From contig QXJR01000018.1 in NCBI GenBank assembly GCA_020975725.1, positions 186,001 to 250,000 of the forward strand: DNA of 64,000 bases, read 5' to 3'. Within the stretch, counting starts at the first letter, position 1. Each line of letters opens with the position of its first letter. Positions 38,165-48,563 of this stretch are shown here, in pieces. This DNA comes from Picocystis sp. L7. Taxonomy: Eukaryota; Chlorophyta; Picocystophyceae; Picocystales; Picocystaceae. Both the position numbers and the translations under genes were made by a program. Under the pieces are notes generated by a model, which saw only the letters and a list, made by a program, of their open reading frames with translations, did not search any database and had not been told where the DNA came from.

Positions 38165-39694
38165 ATGGCACCGAAGTCCAAACCAGCAGCTTCCACCGGC
38201 GAAGAAGGTGAAGGAAGTGATGTGCAAAGTTTCGCATCCGTGGAAGATGTTTCCAGCCTCCGCGAAACGGTGAATCAGGTCACCGCAAGTATTCAAGACC
38301 AGCTGGAAAAGTTTCAGACTCAATTCGAGACCCAAGGACAACAAGCTTTGGCCCTCCGTACAACGTTGGACCAGATCCTTCGACACCTCGAACCACCTGG
38401 GACGACCTCCGTCCCTTGGTCTTCGACCCAGGGAAACGCCCCAGTACCAGCCCCAAACCAGCCCCGGGCAGGGATACCCCAGGATTCACCCAGGAACCCA
38501 ACCCAGGATTCCCCAGTATCCCTTCCTACTGGACTCCAAAACCAGACCTTACAGAAAGCTTCCAGAGCTTCCTTGGGATTGCAACAGATTGCTTCGAGAG
38601 TGGGCAAATACAAACCCGAACAGCCCAGAAAGTTCAATCTGGACCAGGGACAGGAAGCCACTGCCCTACAAATTGTTACTCTTAAAGGACAGTGGAAAGC
38701 CTTTGGTATGAAGCAAAACTGGAACGAAATGGAGATTCTCGCTACGATACTCACCGAAGGCTTGGCTGGAAAATATTATGATTGGGCCAACAATCAAGAA
38801 CAGTTTGAGTCCACACAATTCAGTAGCCTTCATGATTTCTTCCAGCGGCTTGCGAAGTTCCACCTGGCTGAAGAACCGATCACGAAAACGCTCGTGGACA
38901 TACAACGCGCGTGGCAGCGACCGGACGAATCCCCGCAAGAATTCGCCACCCGTCTTGATGGGTATCAAGCTGTACTCAAGCACTTTGGACAGGAATCAGG
39001 AGCCCAACTCCATGATGATAAGAAGCAATTGCAATTCCTGACAGGCTTGCAACGTTACATATCGCAGCAACTCCATACCGCTTTCATGGGAAAAGCTTTG
39101 GAAATGGACAGGACAACTTTGTCCATACTCACAGAAATGCCGTTCGCCCGAATCGTCCAGGCCGCGCAAGCGATATGGCAGCAGCAGCAGCAAAACAAAT
39201 TGCGTGCTACGATCGTCCGCGACAAGCCGCCCTCGTATTCGATGCCGAACGTCACGAAGCCACAATCAGTCCATGCTACCACCCAAGATGAGGAGATCGA
39301 AAACTTTACGAAGCGCCAGCTTTCCTTCCGCCAGCGATTCCTACATAAAATTCTTACACCCGATCAGATCAAACAAGCAAGAGAATTGAATTTATGTCTC
39401 TGCAGAATCAAGAAAGCAGTGGTGTGTCTCTCCAGCGACCACATCGCCCGTGACTGCCCGTTACGAAAAGTGATGGCAGGAGATAGCGATCCCCCCGCGG
39501 AATATCCAGGACATCATCAGTCACACTTCGTTGAAAATGAAATCTCTGAAGATAAAGATGAAGAAGATCCTCAGGAAGACATGGATCCCGAGAGTTGTTA
39601 CTTTCTGGACATGGACCTTTCCGATCCCGTGTTGGAACAGATTTACTGTGAAGAGGAGGAGGCCCCGGAAAACGGTCAGGCTCTGTCTCACTGA
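38165..39694 (+). CDS. Retroelement gag region
   Basis: An open frame of 509 residues beginning 37 bp after the 5' LTR. The N-terminus is charged, the middle has the helical retrotransposon gag core (WKAFGMKQNWNEMEILATIL, WQRPDESPQEFATRLDGYQ), and a Cys/His stretch near the C-terminus (CLSSDHIARDCP) resembles a nucleocapsid zinc knuckle. The end is acidic. It would form the particle that packages element RNA. Confidence 0.85.
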   Translation: MAPKSKPAASTGEEGEGSDVQSFASVEDVSSLRETVNQVTASIQDQLEKFQTQFETQGQQALALRTTLDQILRHLEPPGTTSVPWSSTQGNAPVPAPNQPRAGIPQDSPRNPTQDSPVSLPTGLQNQTLQKASRASLGLQQIASRVGKYKPEQPRKFNLDQGQEATALQIVTLKGQWKAFGMKQNWNEMEILATILTEGLAGKYYDWANNQEQFESTQFSSLHDFFQRLAKFHLAEEPITKTLVDIQRAWQRPDESPQEFATRLDGYQAVLKHFGQESGAQLHDDKKQLQFLTGLQRYISQQLHTAFMGKALEMDRTTLSILTEMPFARIVQAAQAIWQQQQQNKLRATIVRDKPPSYSMPNVTKPQSVHATTQDEEIENFTKRQLSFRQRFLHKILTPDQIKQARELNLCLCRIKKAVVCLSSDHIARDCPLRKVMAGDSDPPAEYPGHHQSHFVENEISEDKDEEDPQEDMDPESCYFLDMDLSDPVLEQIYCEEEEAPENGQALSH

Positions 39695-39765
39695 GTGGTG
39701 GACAGGCAGAGCAAAGCAAACTAGACACCACTCATGGCACAGATCCCGCGATCGGTAACGATCAG

Positions 39766-42700
39766 TTGGTCACGACCTTACAATCTTTTCATGTACAGCA
39801 CCAGCCCATGACACGAACGGTCACCAAGCCACCAACCGCTGACATTACTTATATCGATACGCTGGAACACTGCAGATACTTTATAACTAGTGGTCAAGCC
39901 ACTCCACCTGATGAAAAAGGATTTATGGAATTACAGGTGCTTTGGGACACCGGAGCATCGCACAACTTCATCAGCAAAACATGGCTGGATCGTTACGAAA
40001 AACAATTTGGTACCTGCCCGGTTGTTTCAAGAAACGTACATTATCGCATTGCTGATTCTCCCGTGGAACGCCATACGTACGCTGTACGACTGAACATCAG
40101 CTTGGGAAATGGAATCAAAACATCAGTATGCTGTTCTGTTTTGCCAGAGACTCCTACCTATGATTTACTGTTGGGAAAATTATGGATGCAACAGCATCGC
40201 ATCGTCCTGGATACTTATCGCAACTTTGCTACTGGACATTTCAAAGGAAAGGTGATAGGAATACATGGAGAACATGGTGTCAAACATCAACACCCTGCCA
40301 GTAACATCCTTCATAATATTGAGGAGATCAAGTCTCAGCTCAAGAAATGCAAGCAAGAAGGTTTGAGACCTTTGTTTGTTCAGGTGCAATTGGTGTCTCA
40401 GGCTACCAGTAAATATGTGGAGAACTCCCACAGTGACAGCAAGGACAAACTGTACAGTGTCCATGACTGTGCAGGCGGCAGCCTAGCTGACCGCGATCGA
40501 GCACTTCAGCAAGTTGAGGAATTAAAGAAACAGTATCACTTTCTGTTCAAGGAATGGGAACAGGATGACTTACCACCGGTACGGTCAGATTTCGATCATC
40601 GCATTGAATTGCAGCCTGGATCGACGATTCCGCATCGTAATTATTATCCTATACCAGCAAAAATGCAGAATGAAGCAAGGCAACTGCTAGCTAAGTTTCT
40701 AAATGCTGGGTTTCTTCGATCGAGCAAATCGCCGTTCGCAGCTCCAATGATGCTTATTCCTAAGAAGACCCCTGGACAGTGGCGTATCGTATTCGACTTC
40801 CGAGCGCTCAACGCAATCACTGTCAAGGATCGTCATTCGATACCGCGCAGCCAAGAATTATTTGACAGTTTGTATGGAAGCAGAGTGTATTCTACTTTTG
40901 ATCTGCAGGATGGTTATTACCACATGAGAATCAGGGAAGAGGACATTGCAAAAACAGCAGTTACCACACCCTTTGGACATTATGAATGGGTAGTAATGCC
41001 CATGGGATTATGCAATGCCCTGCTACTTTTCAAAGATTTGTGAATCATGCCTTTTCAGAGTTGGTACATCAATGGTCATCCCTGAAAGTGTATTTAGATG
41101 ACTGCTTGATTCATACTGCTGATTACGCATCGCATGTGCGCAGTATTCAACGCTTCTTTGAACTCTGTCAACAGCATCACATAAGACTGAAGATGAGCAA
41201 AGCATATTACTGTCAAACAGAAGTGGAATTTCTTGGTTATGCCCTTCACAATGGTACACTCACTCCTGCTCAGCACTTGTTGGAAGCCATACGTAATGCG
41301 CAACCGCCTCAGTCCATAAGTCAGGCTCGATCTTTTCTAGGCCTGGTGGGTTTTTATCGGCAACTGATACCGCAGTTCGCACGTATTGCAGCCCCAATTA
41401 CAAAGCTCACCAAAAAGGAAGAACAATGGTGCTGGGATAGTGAACAGCAGCAGGCCTTTGTGAAACTAAAGGATTACTTTTTACATGGTGAACCGCCCGT
41501 TGTACGCATCTTTGATCCAGATAAACCCATCAGAGTACATACCGATGCCAGCAACCATGCCGTGGGAGGATGCCTATCACAGTTACATGGCAAGAATTGG
41601 CACCCTGTAGCTTTTTATTCACAGGTGCTGAATCCTGCACAACGTCGATATTCGACCACCGGAAAAGAAACGCTCGCTGTGATTTCATGTTTGCGTAAAT
41701 GGAAGTTCTACCTGCTGGGTCAACATTTCCATTTGTTTACAGATCATATTGCTATACAATACCTGAAAACAAAAAGAGCAGAACAACTCACTAGAGTGGA
41801 ACAAGGCTGGATCGATATACTTTCGCAGTTCGATTATACGCCCCAGTATGAACCTGGACCTAAGAATGTCGTTGCGGATGCAATCTCCAGATGGAACACT
41901 TATCCTACACTTACTATATTGGAATTATGTGCTGGAGGCACAGGAACATTACTCCATGCACTTGCCGCGGAAATGCCAGATTATGTACGCGTATCGTACT
42001 ACGCTGTGGAACATGATTTATCAGCAGCTAATTCATTGAAATCAGCTTTCGCACACGTACAGAAATTACGACCGCATACATTTCTTGGATCAGTGGACAA
42101 CATCAACTGTTTTGGAACAACCATCGCAGACGCAAAACTACAGGAACTACCCCAAATACATTTGTTGTTTGCTGGAGTTCCCTGTCAACCTTTTTCTCGC
42201 GCAGCCGGTTCCAACGCAAAAGGTTTGAAAGATCCAAGACAGTGTTTCACACAAGCAGCAGAGCTCATACAGATAGTAAAGCCTCACAACTTTGCAATTG
42301 AATGTGTCCCATTTGCAGAACATTTGCAAAAGGACTTGGAGACAGTCAATACAATGTTGCAATGCAAACCGCAGGTACATCATCTTGATCGATACACCGC
42401 GCAGAAACGTATCCGTTGGCTATGGACAAACATTAAGCTTGACAATGAGCAGATCAGCAAAACATGTGCAGAATCCGCCCCGCTCTGGATCGATTGCTTA
42501 ATCAACGCTGTCCCGCAACTCGATGTGAACGGTGTACCCCGCAGAAAGTCAGCAACATTAATGGCTTCATCTAATACCTACAGTGACAGAAACAAAGCAA
42601 TGTGGGTGCATGATACCACGAGAGCAATGAGATTACGACCGATGACGCTGGACGAAAAAGCAAAATTGATTGGATTGCCATCAGCCAGCCTGTTGATGGG

Positions 42701-44699
42701 TAACCAAGAACAAAAGCAACGCTTTCTCGGCAACGCAATTCCAGTTCAGTTCTTGCAGCTCCTTCTTAAACATTTTATACCAAGGTGGGTATTTCATAGT
42801 GGGCCTACCACTATTCAGTTTCACACAGATATGAATCAACCGAGTACTCGGGTTGACGACGTATGCGACAGTGTCCAGTTGGCACATACGATCGACAGCT
42901 ACGTTGTGTCAGACGAATTGTACCAACGCCTACTTCAAGCAGCAGCTAATGATGACAACTATGATGAGTCTTCAGGTTTACAAACTGTAGAGGGTCGCAT
43001 CGCTGTACCGAACGATGCCGATCTACGAAAGCACCTGATGTACATCAACCATGACCTACCCACTGCAGGACATCCTGGACAGAAAAGGATGCTGGAACTG
43101 ATGAAAAGACAATATATTTGGCCTGGAATGACACGTGACATCAAGGAGTATGTGGAAAGTTGCAGAGCATGTCAACTTGCTAAACCGTCTTACCGGCGTA
43201 AAGCACATTTACTGCAGCGTATGCCTACACCCACAGGACCATTCACAGATGTTTACTGTGATCTCACAACAGACTTGCCACTTACAACTACAGGATACAA
43301 CTCAGTATTTGTGATTGTGGACAAATTCACCAAGATGACAATTTATATTCCAACAGTAAAAGCAGCCACAGCCTCCATGTTAGTGCATCTCTTTCTAAGA
43401 CACGTTATTTGTCATTATGGAGCACCAGAAAGGCTCTTCACAGACCATGACACGAGGTTTGTTGGAGAAATATGGCATGATTTTGGATTGATGCTCGGTA
43501 CCAAACTGCATCGAGGTACTCCTTATCATCCACAATCTGATGGACAGACCGAACGACAGAATCAAACATTGAAAGCAGCCTTGCGCACAATGATGGCACA
43601 TCCAACAGACTGGGACAATCTGTTACCGATGATTCAATTTGCGCACAACAACGCCGTAACAGCTTCGACAAAATATTCGCCATTTTACTTGCATATGGGC
43701 AGATCGCCGCGCTTACCGACGCTCGTCACCGCCTGGCAAACCATCAGCGCCCGTAGCGAAGAAACTCAGCAGCGACTCGCAGACGTTTACCATGAAGTAT
43801 TTGAGAATATGGATGCTCAGTACTCCAGAATGGAAAAATATGCAAATCAGTCAAGACGCGAAAAGCTATCGCAGTTTGCTGTGGGCCAACTTGTCAAGTT
43901 ACGTAGACTTGGTCGACTCGCAAAGCATGCTACTCCTTTCTGTGGACCTTTCAAAATTCTGGATGTACTACCCACTGGAGCAATTAAATTGGATCTTCCT
44001 GCAGGTTCACGCATCAGTGCATGGGTGAATGTGGAACACTTGGAACCATTTTCAGGTCCCATTCAGTCCTCAGGAGATGTTGTCTCACCCTCTATGCCAT
44101 CTGACACTCAGAGTACCACTGTTGAACAGTACATACTCCGTGATTGGGCCACTATACCGCCTCGATATTGGGTTCAATGGAGAGGACTAGAAGGAAGCAA
44201 CCGTGAATCGTTCCTCGCAGAACAACAGGCACCAGGAGGTGTACAAGCTATATTGGACTGGGAATATCAGCATGGTCCCATTCCAGAACTCAACATCACT
44301 CAAGGTGACACATCCTTACAGCGAAGTCGTCACCGCGAGCAAGTTTCAGAGTACAAGTACAAGGTTTACCGCCAGTATTTTCCAATTCTGCATGACACTT
44401 GGACAACAGAACATCCAATGAAGACTTTTACACTTACAGGCCGCCATCGCTCCGTCAGACCTAGCCAACCAATGGTATTGGATCCTCAAGAAAATTTGTT
44501 GTATCGGATTGTTTGCAAACGTTTTGTGGATGAAACAGATACAGAACGGTGGTACAAAGGAAAAGTGATGGATTTTACTAATGATGGATACAGAATCAGA
44601 TATGAACAAGGTGATGTAGAATACATATCACCTGAAGAACTTGTCAGTTTGCTCCAAGATACCCAGAAAATCTTTCAAACGAGGACGCTTGGTATCTAA
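39766..44699 (+). mobile_element. Retroelement pol region (PR-RT-RNH-DNMT-INT-tail)
   Basis: Protease is marked by VLWDTGASHNF (about 39937-39970). Reverse transcriptase has VYLDDCLIHT as its catalytic block, and RNase H begins IRVHTDASNHAVGG. The methyltransferase domain follows at about 41905-42780. Integrase has an H-H-C-C zinc region (about 43040-43180) and a DDE core including LFTDHDTRF and PYHPQSDGQTERQNQ (about 43240-43570). The tail has a chromodomain-like YWVQWRGLEGSNRESFLAE (about 44168-44260) and a Tudor-like RWYKGKVMDF...EYISPEELVSLL segment (about 44545-44655). The region is carried with about one break. Confidence 0.9.
41905..42780 (+). other. Cytosine-5 DNA methyltransferase domain inside pol
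   Basis: About 290 residues between RNase H and integrase. Motif I is LELCAGGTGTLLHAL (S-adenosylmethionine binding). Motif IV is FAGVPCQPFSRAAG with the catalytic Pro-Cys-Gln (about 42180-42190). Motif VI contributes the Glu in AIECVPF. A target-recognition-like region follows, then motif X, FLGNAIPVQFLQLL (about 42727-42758). These are the ordered motifs of DNA C5-methyltransferases, which methylate CpG or other cytosines. It lies in the same frame as integrase, so it would be made as part of the polyprotein. Confidence 0.9.
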
Positions 44700-44710
44700 G
44701 GAGGGGGGAC

Positions 44711-45146
44711 TGTGACGCCCCGTGCCTCGTCACAATATTAACTTTGGTATAAACACGCTGTGTCTCGGTGAAGACCCTACAGACCGGACAGAATCGCAGG
44801 GTCTCTACCAGGTCCCTTATGGACAGGGTCCCCCCGTAGTCAATCGGTCAACGATTCGACTTCCGACAGCCCCTATATATGGCACACGCTGTGTTGTAAT
44901 AGATCAGATCCCTTTTGACTTGACTAGCCGTGCACCTCTTGACACCTTCGCTAGCCACAAGTCCGGATCATCAACAACACGTTCCAACTCTCGCTCTTGG
45001 AAGAAGACATCTACCTCCAGCAACCCCGCAAGTCACCGTTGCTCTTCGAAGCCAAAGTTCAAGCAGATTCCAAGAAGGCCCTCCAAGAACCCCTTTGTGG
45101 ACCCACTTAAGTGTTATTCTGTGTTAACATAGTGGGCAGCACCACA
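44711..45146 (+). repeat. 3' LTR (436 bp)
   Basis: Identical by eye to the 5' LTR at a fixed 7018-bp offset, preceded by the purine tract ggaggggggac. It ends 172 bp before the plastid L6 start codon, so its promoter could read toward that gene. Confidence 0.95.
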
Positions 45147-45151
45147 CACGT
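45147..45151. repeat. 5-bp target-site duplication, right copy
   Basis: CACGT directly after the 3' LTR, matching 37688-37692. Confidence 0.9.
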
Positions 45152-45238
45152 CCTTCCCCCCCGAGGATGGAACCCCATCCTTCCCTTTCTCCCTTCCTTC
45201 TTCCCCTTTCGAACCCCCATTCGACCCGTGCATCGTTC

Positions 45239-45253
45239 CCTTTCGAACCCGAA
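45239..45253 (+). promoter_or_regulatory. TTCGAA-centred 15-mer upstream of plastid L6
   Basis: cctttcgaacccgaa, identical to copies before the S1 and ISY1 genes; a shorter copy (cctttcgaa) lies at 45205-45213. It sits 66 bp before the ATG. Confidence 0.5.
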
Positions 45254-45318
45254 CCCATCCGGATGGACCAGGGACAGTCCAGGACGCACCCAATCCCTAT
45301 CCACGCGCCGCCAACGTC

Positions 45319-46369
45319 ATGGCGCTGTCTGCCGGCCATTCGAGCACTTTCCTGGGAGGAAGCGCACTCTCTCAACGCTCCAGAAACCGACCTGGAGCCG
45401 CACAAGCACGCCAGGGCCTCGTCGTCCGGTGCGGAGAGAGCCGCATCGGAAAGCTGCCGGTGACCGTGCCTAGCAACGTCAACGTGGACCTCAAAGGACA
45501 GTACCTCAAAGTCAAGGTGCGCCGAACGAAGCGAACGGACACGAGCCGATGGAACATGCAAGCGGAGGTGGAGATGGCGGGCCTAGGAGGACGGCAGACC
45601 GCGTCGGACGTACGGACGGAGGTCGGCTGCGACGTACTTCCCTCTCCCTGCCCACTACCGTCGCCGAGCGCAGGCGATGACCTTTGCAGAAGGTCAAAGA
45701 CCTCTCCTTTCCAGCAAGCGGACGGTGATTCAGCCTTCGAGTGGAACGATGGAACTCGTCCTTTGCATGGTGGGTTCACTGGCTAACCTGCTCTTTTACT
45801 CGCGTTGTAGGGTCCCAAAGGCGAGTTGGACTGGACCTTTCCGGACCAGATTGCCATAACCTTGGTAAGTGATCGAAGCGATGCGAGATGTGGTCATGGC
45901 AAAGGAACCAGCACCATCTTGAACCAGAAACGCTGACAAAAAATGTACTCTTCCGACGTCGTAGGATGGCAACATCTTGACCTTCAAGAAGAAAAACGAC
46001 GATCGCAAATCTAGGCAGCTGCACGGTCTGTGTCGGACACTGGGATCCAACATGGTCAACGGTGTGTCTGCGGGCTTTGAGAAGAAGCTTCTCCTGGTTG
46101 GTGTGGGATACCGGGCGGCGATGCAGGGCAAAAACTTGGTCCTGAACTTGGGGTACAGCAATCCTGTGACGGTCACTCCACCCGAGGGCGTGTCTGTGGC
46201 AGTAGAGAAGAACACCACCATCGTCGTATCTGGTTGCAACAAGGAAATAATCGGTAACTTTGCTGCCATAGTACGCAGCAAGCGTCCACCGGAGCCCTAC
46301 AAAGGAAAGGGCGTTCGCTATGCCGATGAGTATGTTCTGCGCAAGGAAGGCAAAAGTGGGAAGAAGTAG
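45319..46369 (+). CDS. Plastid 50S ribosomal protein L6, nucleus-encoded
   Basis: Proposed exons are 45319-45516, 45811-45864 and 45965-46369 (218 aa), all phase 0. Introns are 294 bp (GTGCGCCG...GTTGTAG) and 100 bp (GTAAGTGA...GTCGTAG). The 38-residue N-terminus (Ser/Arg/Gln-rich, ending VVRC) is a transit peptide. The mature part reads [65 protein letters not shown] and LVGVGYRA, the bacterial L6 signature. The last block contains the usual [15 protein letters not shown]6 sits at the GTPase-associated base of the large subunit. Nuclear location of this gene is typical of green algae and plants. A retrotransposon ends 172 bp upstream. Confidence 0.95.
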
Positions 46370-46412
46370 GCCGCGGGATTGGTGTAAGGTATCTCTCGCA
46401 TTTATTGCACAA

Positions 46413-47171
46413 TCATTTTGCCTTGAGGATACTGTTTTGCACAAGTCCTCCCCATTCTTCAATCCCTCCCTTCTCGACCATTTGCACGTACAATTCTTCT
46501 TCCCCCATACCAGGTCTGAGATCGAGCGCCCCTTTCCTGAACACGACAACCTCGAAATTTTGTTCGATTGATGCTGCTTTGAACTCTTGTGGTCTTTCAG
46601 GTCGTATTCCTGGCCGCTTTTCGATGAACTCCTGCATGGTCGAGGCCAGATACATGAAGTTTCTAGCGTCTTGCGCGTCTTCGAAACACACGGCGTGGAA
46701 AGTCGGTTGAGCGAATGGCGTCATGTTGATGGAATATGGACCTCGCATGCCATCCCTCGGGTCGTCCATGGTCGCGACGTAGATGATGGGCAGAGACACC
46801 CACCATTCGTCTGCACGCTGCGTGGTTTCTCCCTCCGCATCCCTTCTTTCTTTGGCGTTGCTGGTTTCGGCGGCATCCACACTCGTGGGCGATTCAGTTG
46901 GTTCCCAACCCAGCATGTCTTTGGCAATGCCGAGGGGATCTTTCTCCTCGTCTATGTCGCGTCCACTGCTCTCTCCTTCCTTGGTCCATTCGACCTTCTT
47001 CGTGTCTCCCAGTTTCCTGGCCGTGTACAGCAGCACTCCGCGCATGGCCGCCACCGAAACCACGCAAACGCCGGTCCAGGCCACTTGGTTCGCATGGGGA
47101 AGCTTCAAGGGTGCCGTCCTCTCGTTCACCTTCTGCATCAGCCTCGCTTTCGGCGCCTTTTCCGTGGCCAT
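46413..47171 (-). CDS. Unrecognised membrane-associated protein
   Basis: The gene encodes 252 residues, intronless, from ATG 47171 (MATEKAPKARLMQK). One hydrophobic helix (about residues 31-50; AWTGVCVVSVAAMRGVLLYTA) suggests a single membrane span. A charged linker is followed by a compact domain containing DEWWVSLPIIYVATMDDPRDG, PTFHAVCFEDAQDARNFMYL and a final EEELYVQMVEKGG. It resembles plastid proteins annotated only as seed-maturation-like or DUF in plants, which is a weak memory match. Its stop lies 43 bp from the L6 stop. Confidence 0.6.
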   Translation of the reverse strand: MATEKAPKARLMQKVNERTAPLKLPHANQVAWTGVCVVSVAAMRGVLLYTARKLGDTKKVEWTKEGESSGRDIDEEKDPLGIAKDMLGWEPTESPTSVDAAETSNAKERRDAEGETTQRADEWWVSLPIIYVATMDDPRDGMRGPYSINMTPFAQPTFHAVCFEDAQDARNFMYLASTMQEFIEKRPGIRPERPQEFKAASIEQNFEVVVFRKGALDLRPGMGEEELYVQMVEKGGIEEWGGLVQNSILKAK

Positions 47172-47549
47172 CGTCGCCTGGACGAGACCTCTGTGAGGTT
47201 TCTGAGAGGGATCACGACCTCCCCCTCCCCATGGCCCGTCTCTTCGTCGCGATTCTTCCCTGCCCTCGTCTCGGCGAACGTCCTCTAGCAGGACGAACGA
47301 CCCCCCAACGCATGGGATGTGTACGAGGAGCTCCCCCCCCATTCGGGGTCGGTCCAGGGCGTGTCCACGCGTTCGTACCTGGAGGCGAGGCCCGAAGGAG
47401 GCCCACCCGATTCGGGATGGGATAGACGGGCCATCCCACCGGGTCAAGGTCGGGTCGAACCGGATCTCCCACGGGACTGATCCGGGGAACCGATCGGGTG
47501 AGACCCGAAGTGCTCCCATGGCCTCCGTCCAAAGGGCGGTGGTGCTGCG
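47172..47549. other. divergent promoter
   Basis: A 378-bp GC-rich spacer between two divergent genes, with gatcggg/gaccc-type words but no full copy of either shared motif. No gene was seen. Confidence 0.5.
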
Positions 47550-48368
47550 ATGATGGCGCGTGCAACGAGCGCACGTCCGGCGCTCTCCTGGCGCACCGGA
47601 GGCGCCTCGAGGAGAACCGCCGCACGTGCGAGTGGAAGGCGGGTGGTGGCCTCCCTAGACACCGAAAAAGCGCTGCGGGAAGCCGAAGCTATGGCCGTGG
47701 CGGGGCTGCCGGACGGTGCTGTGTGTGACGACTTCGAGTGCACCGTCTCGCCGGCTTGCGAACTCACCACCAAACAAATTGCCAGAAGCCTCGTCAAGAA
47801 AGAAACGGAAGCCTCCATCGTGGCCAAGGACGTCAAGTACAAAAATCCATACGTTTCGTTCACGGGGAAAGACAAGTATGCGGCCTTCAACTACTGGAAG
47901 GACGAGCTAGGGGATGGGAAAGTGAGGATTAGGAAGATGTCCATGGCGAAGGAAGACGTCGCGTGCATCGAATGGACGATCGAGGAAGAGAGCAAGGCCG
48001 GGAAAATCGTCGTGGATGTGAAGTCCATGTTCACGCTGAACTTGATATCGGGAAGGGTGCTGGAGAGGGAAGACACGTTCCGGTTGGACAATTGCCCCGT
48101 GCGGACGAAAGCGGTTTTCATCAGCTCCATGAGCGCGTACAGCCTGAAAGCCAAGGCCAGAGACATGGCTGAAGTCGCCAAGCGTATCTCTGGATCTTTC
48201 AGTTCCTTTGACGAATCTGATGAGGAATACTTTGCTGATCCCAGGGATCCCAATAAGTTCTTCCAACAGCAGGACAACACCATGTCCGATGCGTTCCAGC
48301 TTGCAACACTCATTGCTGCAATATATGCTGTGGTGAAAGTGCTGGAGCAGATCGAAGGTTTGAAGTAG
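47550..48368 (+). CDS. NTF2-like (DUF2358-type) plastid protein
   Basis: The gene encodes 272 residues, intronless, with tandem ATGs at 47550/47553. The first ~38 residues are Ala/Arg/Ser-rich without acids, a clear transit-peptide composition. The domain reads VKYKNPYVSFTGKDKYAAF, then RKMSMAKEDVACIEWTIE and VKSMFTLNLISGRVLEREDTF, the cone-shaped NTF2/SnoaL-like pattern of DUF2358 proteins found in plastids of plants and algae. A C-terminal hydrophobic stretch (LATLIAAIYAVVKVL) may be a membrane helix. No catalytic function is assigned in the family. Confidence 0.7.
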   Translation: MMARATSARPALSWRTGGASRRTAARASGRRVVASLDTEKALREAEAMAVAGLPDGAVCDDFECTVSPACELTTKQIARSLVKKETEASIVAKDVKYKNPYVSFTGKDKYAAFNYWKDELGDGKVRIRKMSMAKEDVACIEWTIEEESKAGKIVVDVKSMFTLNLISGRVLEREDTFRLDNCPVRTKAVFISSMSAYSLKAKARDMAEVAKRISGSFSSFDESDEEYFADPRDPNKFFQQQDNTMSDAFQLATLIAAIYAVVKVLEQIEGLK

Positions 48369-48563
48369 ACAGAATGCATTCCGGACGAATAAATCTTTTT
48401 TCTTGCAAGTTGTCGCGGCAAATTACAAACCTCAGTGTCGTCTTGCTTTTTTTTGGTAGAAACTAAGATCAGAAAAGGAAAAAAGAATCTTGATTCAGCA
48501 CTGCTAGGACCAACTGTAACCTATCGTTTCTTTTGAGCGGAGAAAATCAACCAGGGAATTCAT

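Larger units (their letters stand above)
37693..45146 (+). mobile_element. Ty3/gypsy-class LTR retrotransposon carrying a DNA methyltransferase
   Basis: A 7454-bp element bounded by identical 436-bp LTRs and a CACGT duplication. Internal parts in order are gag (38165-39694), then pol (39766-44699) with aspartic protease, reverse transcriptase, RNase H, a cytosine-5 DNA methyltransferase, integrase, and a chromodomain-like plus Tudor-like tail. RT before integrase places it in Ty3/gypsy (Metaviridae). A purine-rich tract (44700-44709) precedes the 3' LTR. Gag and pol lie in different frames, as is common where the family uses frameshifting. Identical LTRs indicate a recent insertion. It looks nearly whole, with about one break in pol. 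Its base composition is clearly AT-richer than the host genes. It lies inside the promoter shared by the PRCC-like and plastid L6 genes. Confidence 0.95.

Noticed and set aside
37693-45146. Methyltransferase as an independent host gene interrupted by a transposon
   Set aside because: It has no own start or stop, is in frame with integrase, and lies between RNase H and integrase inside perfect LTR boundaries, so it belongs to the element.
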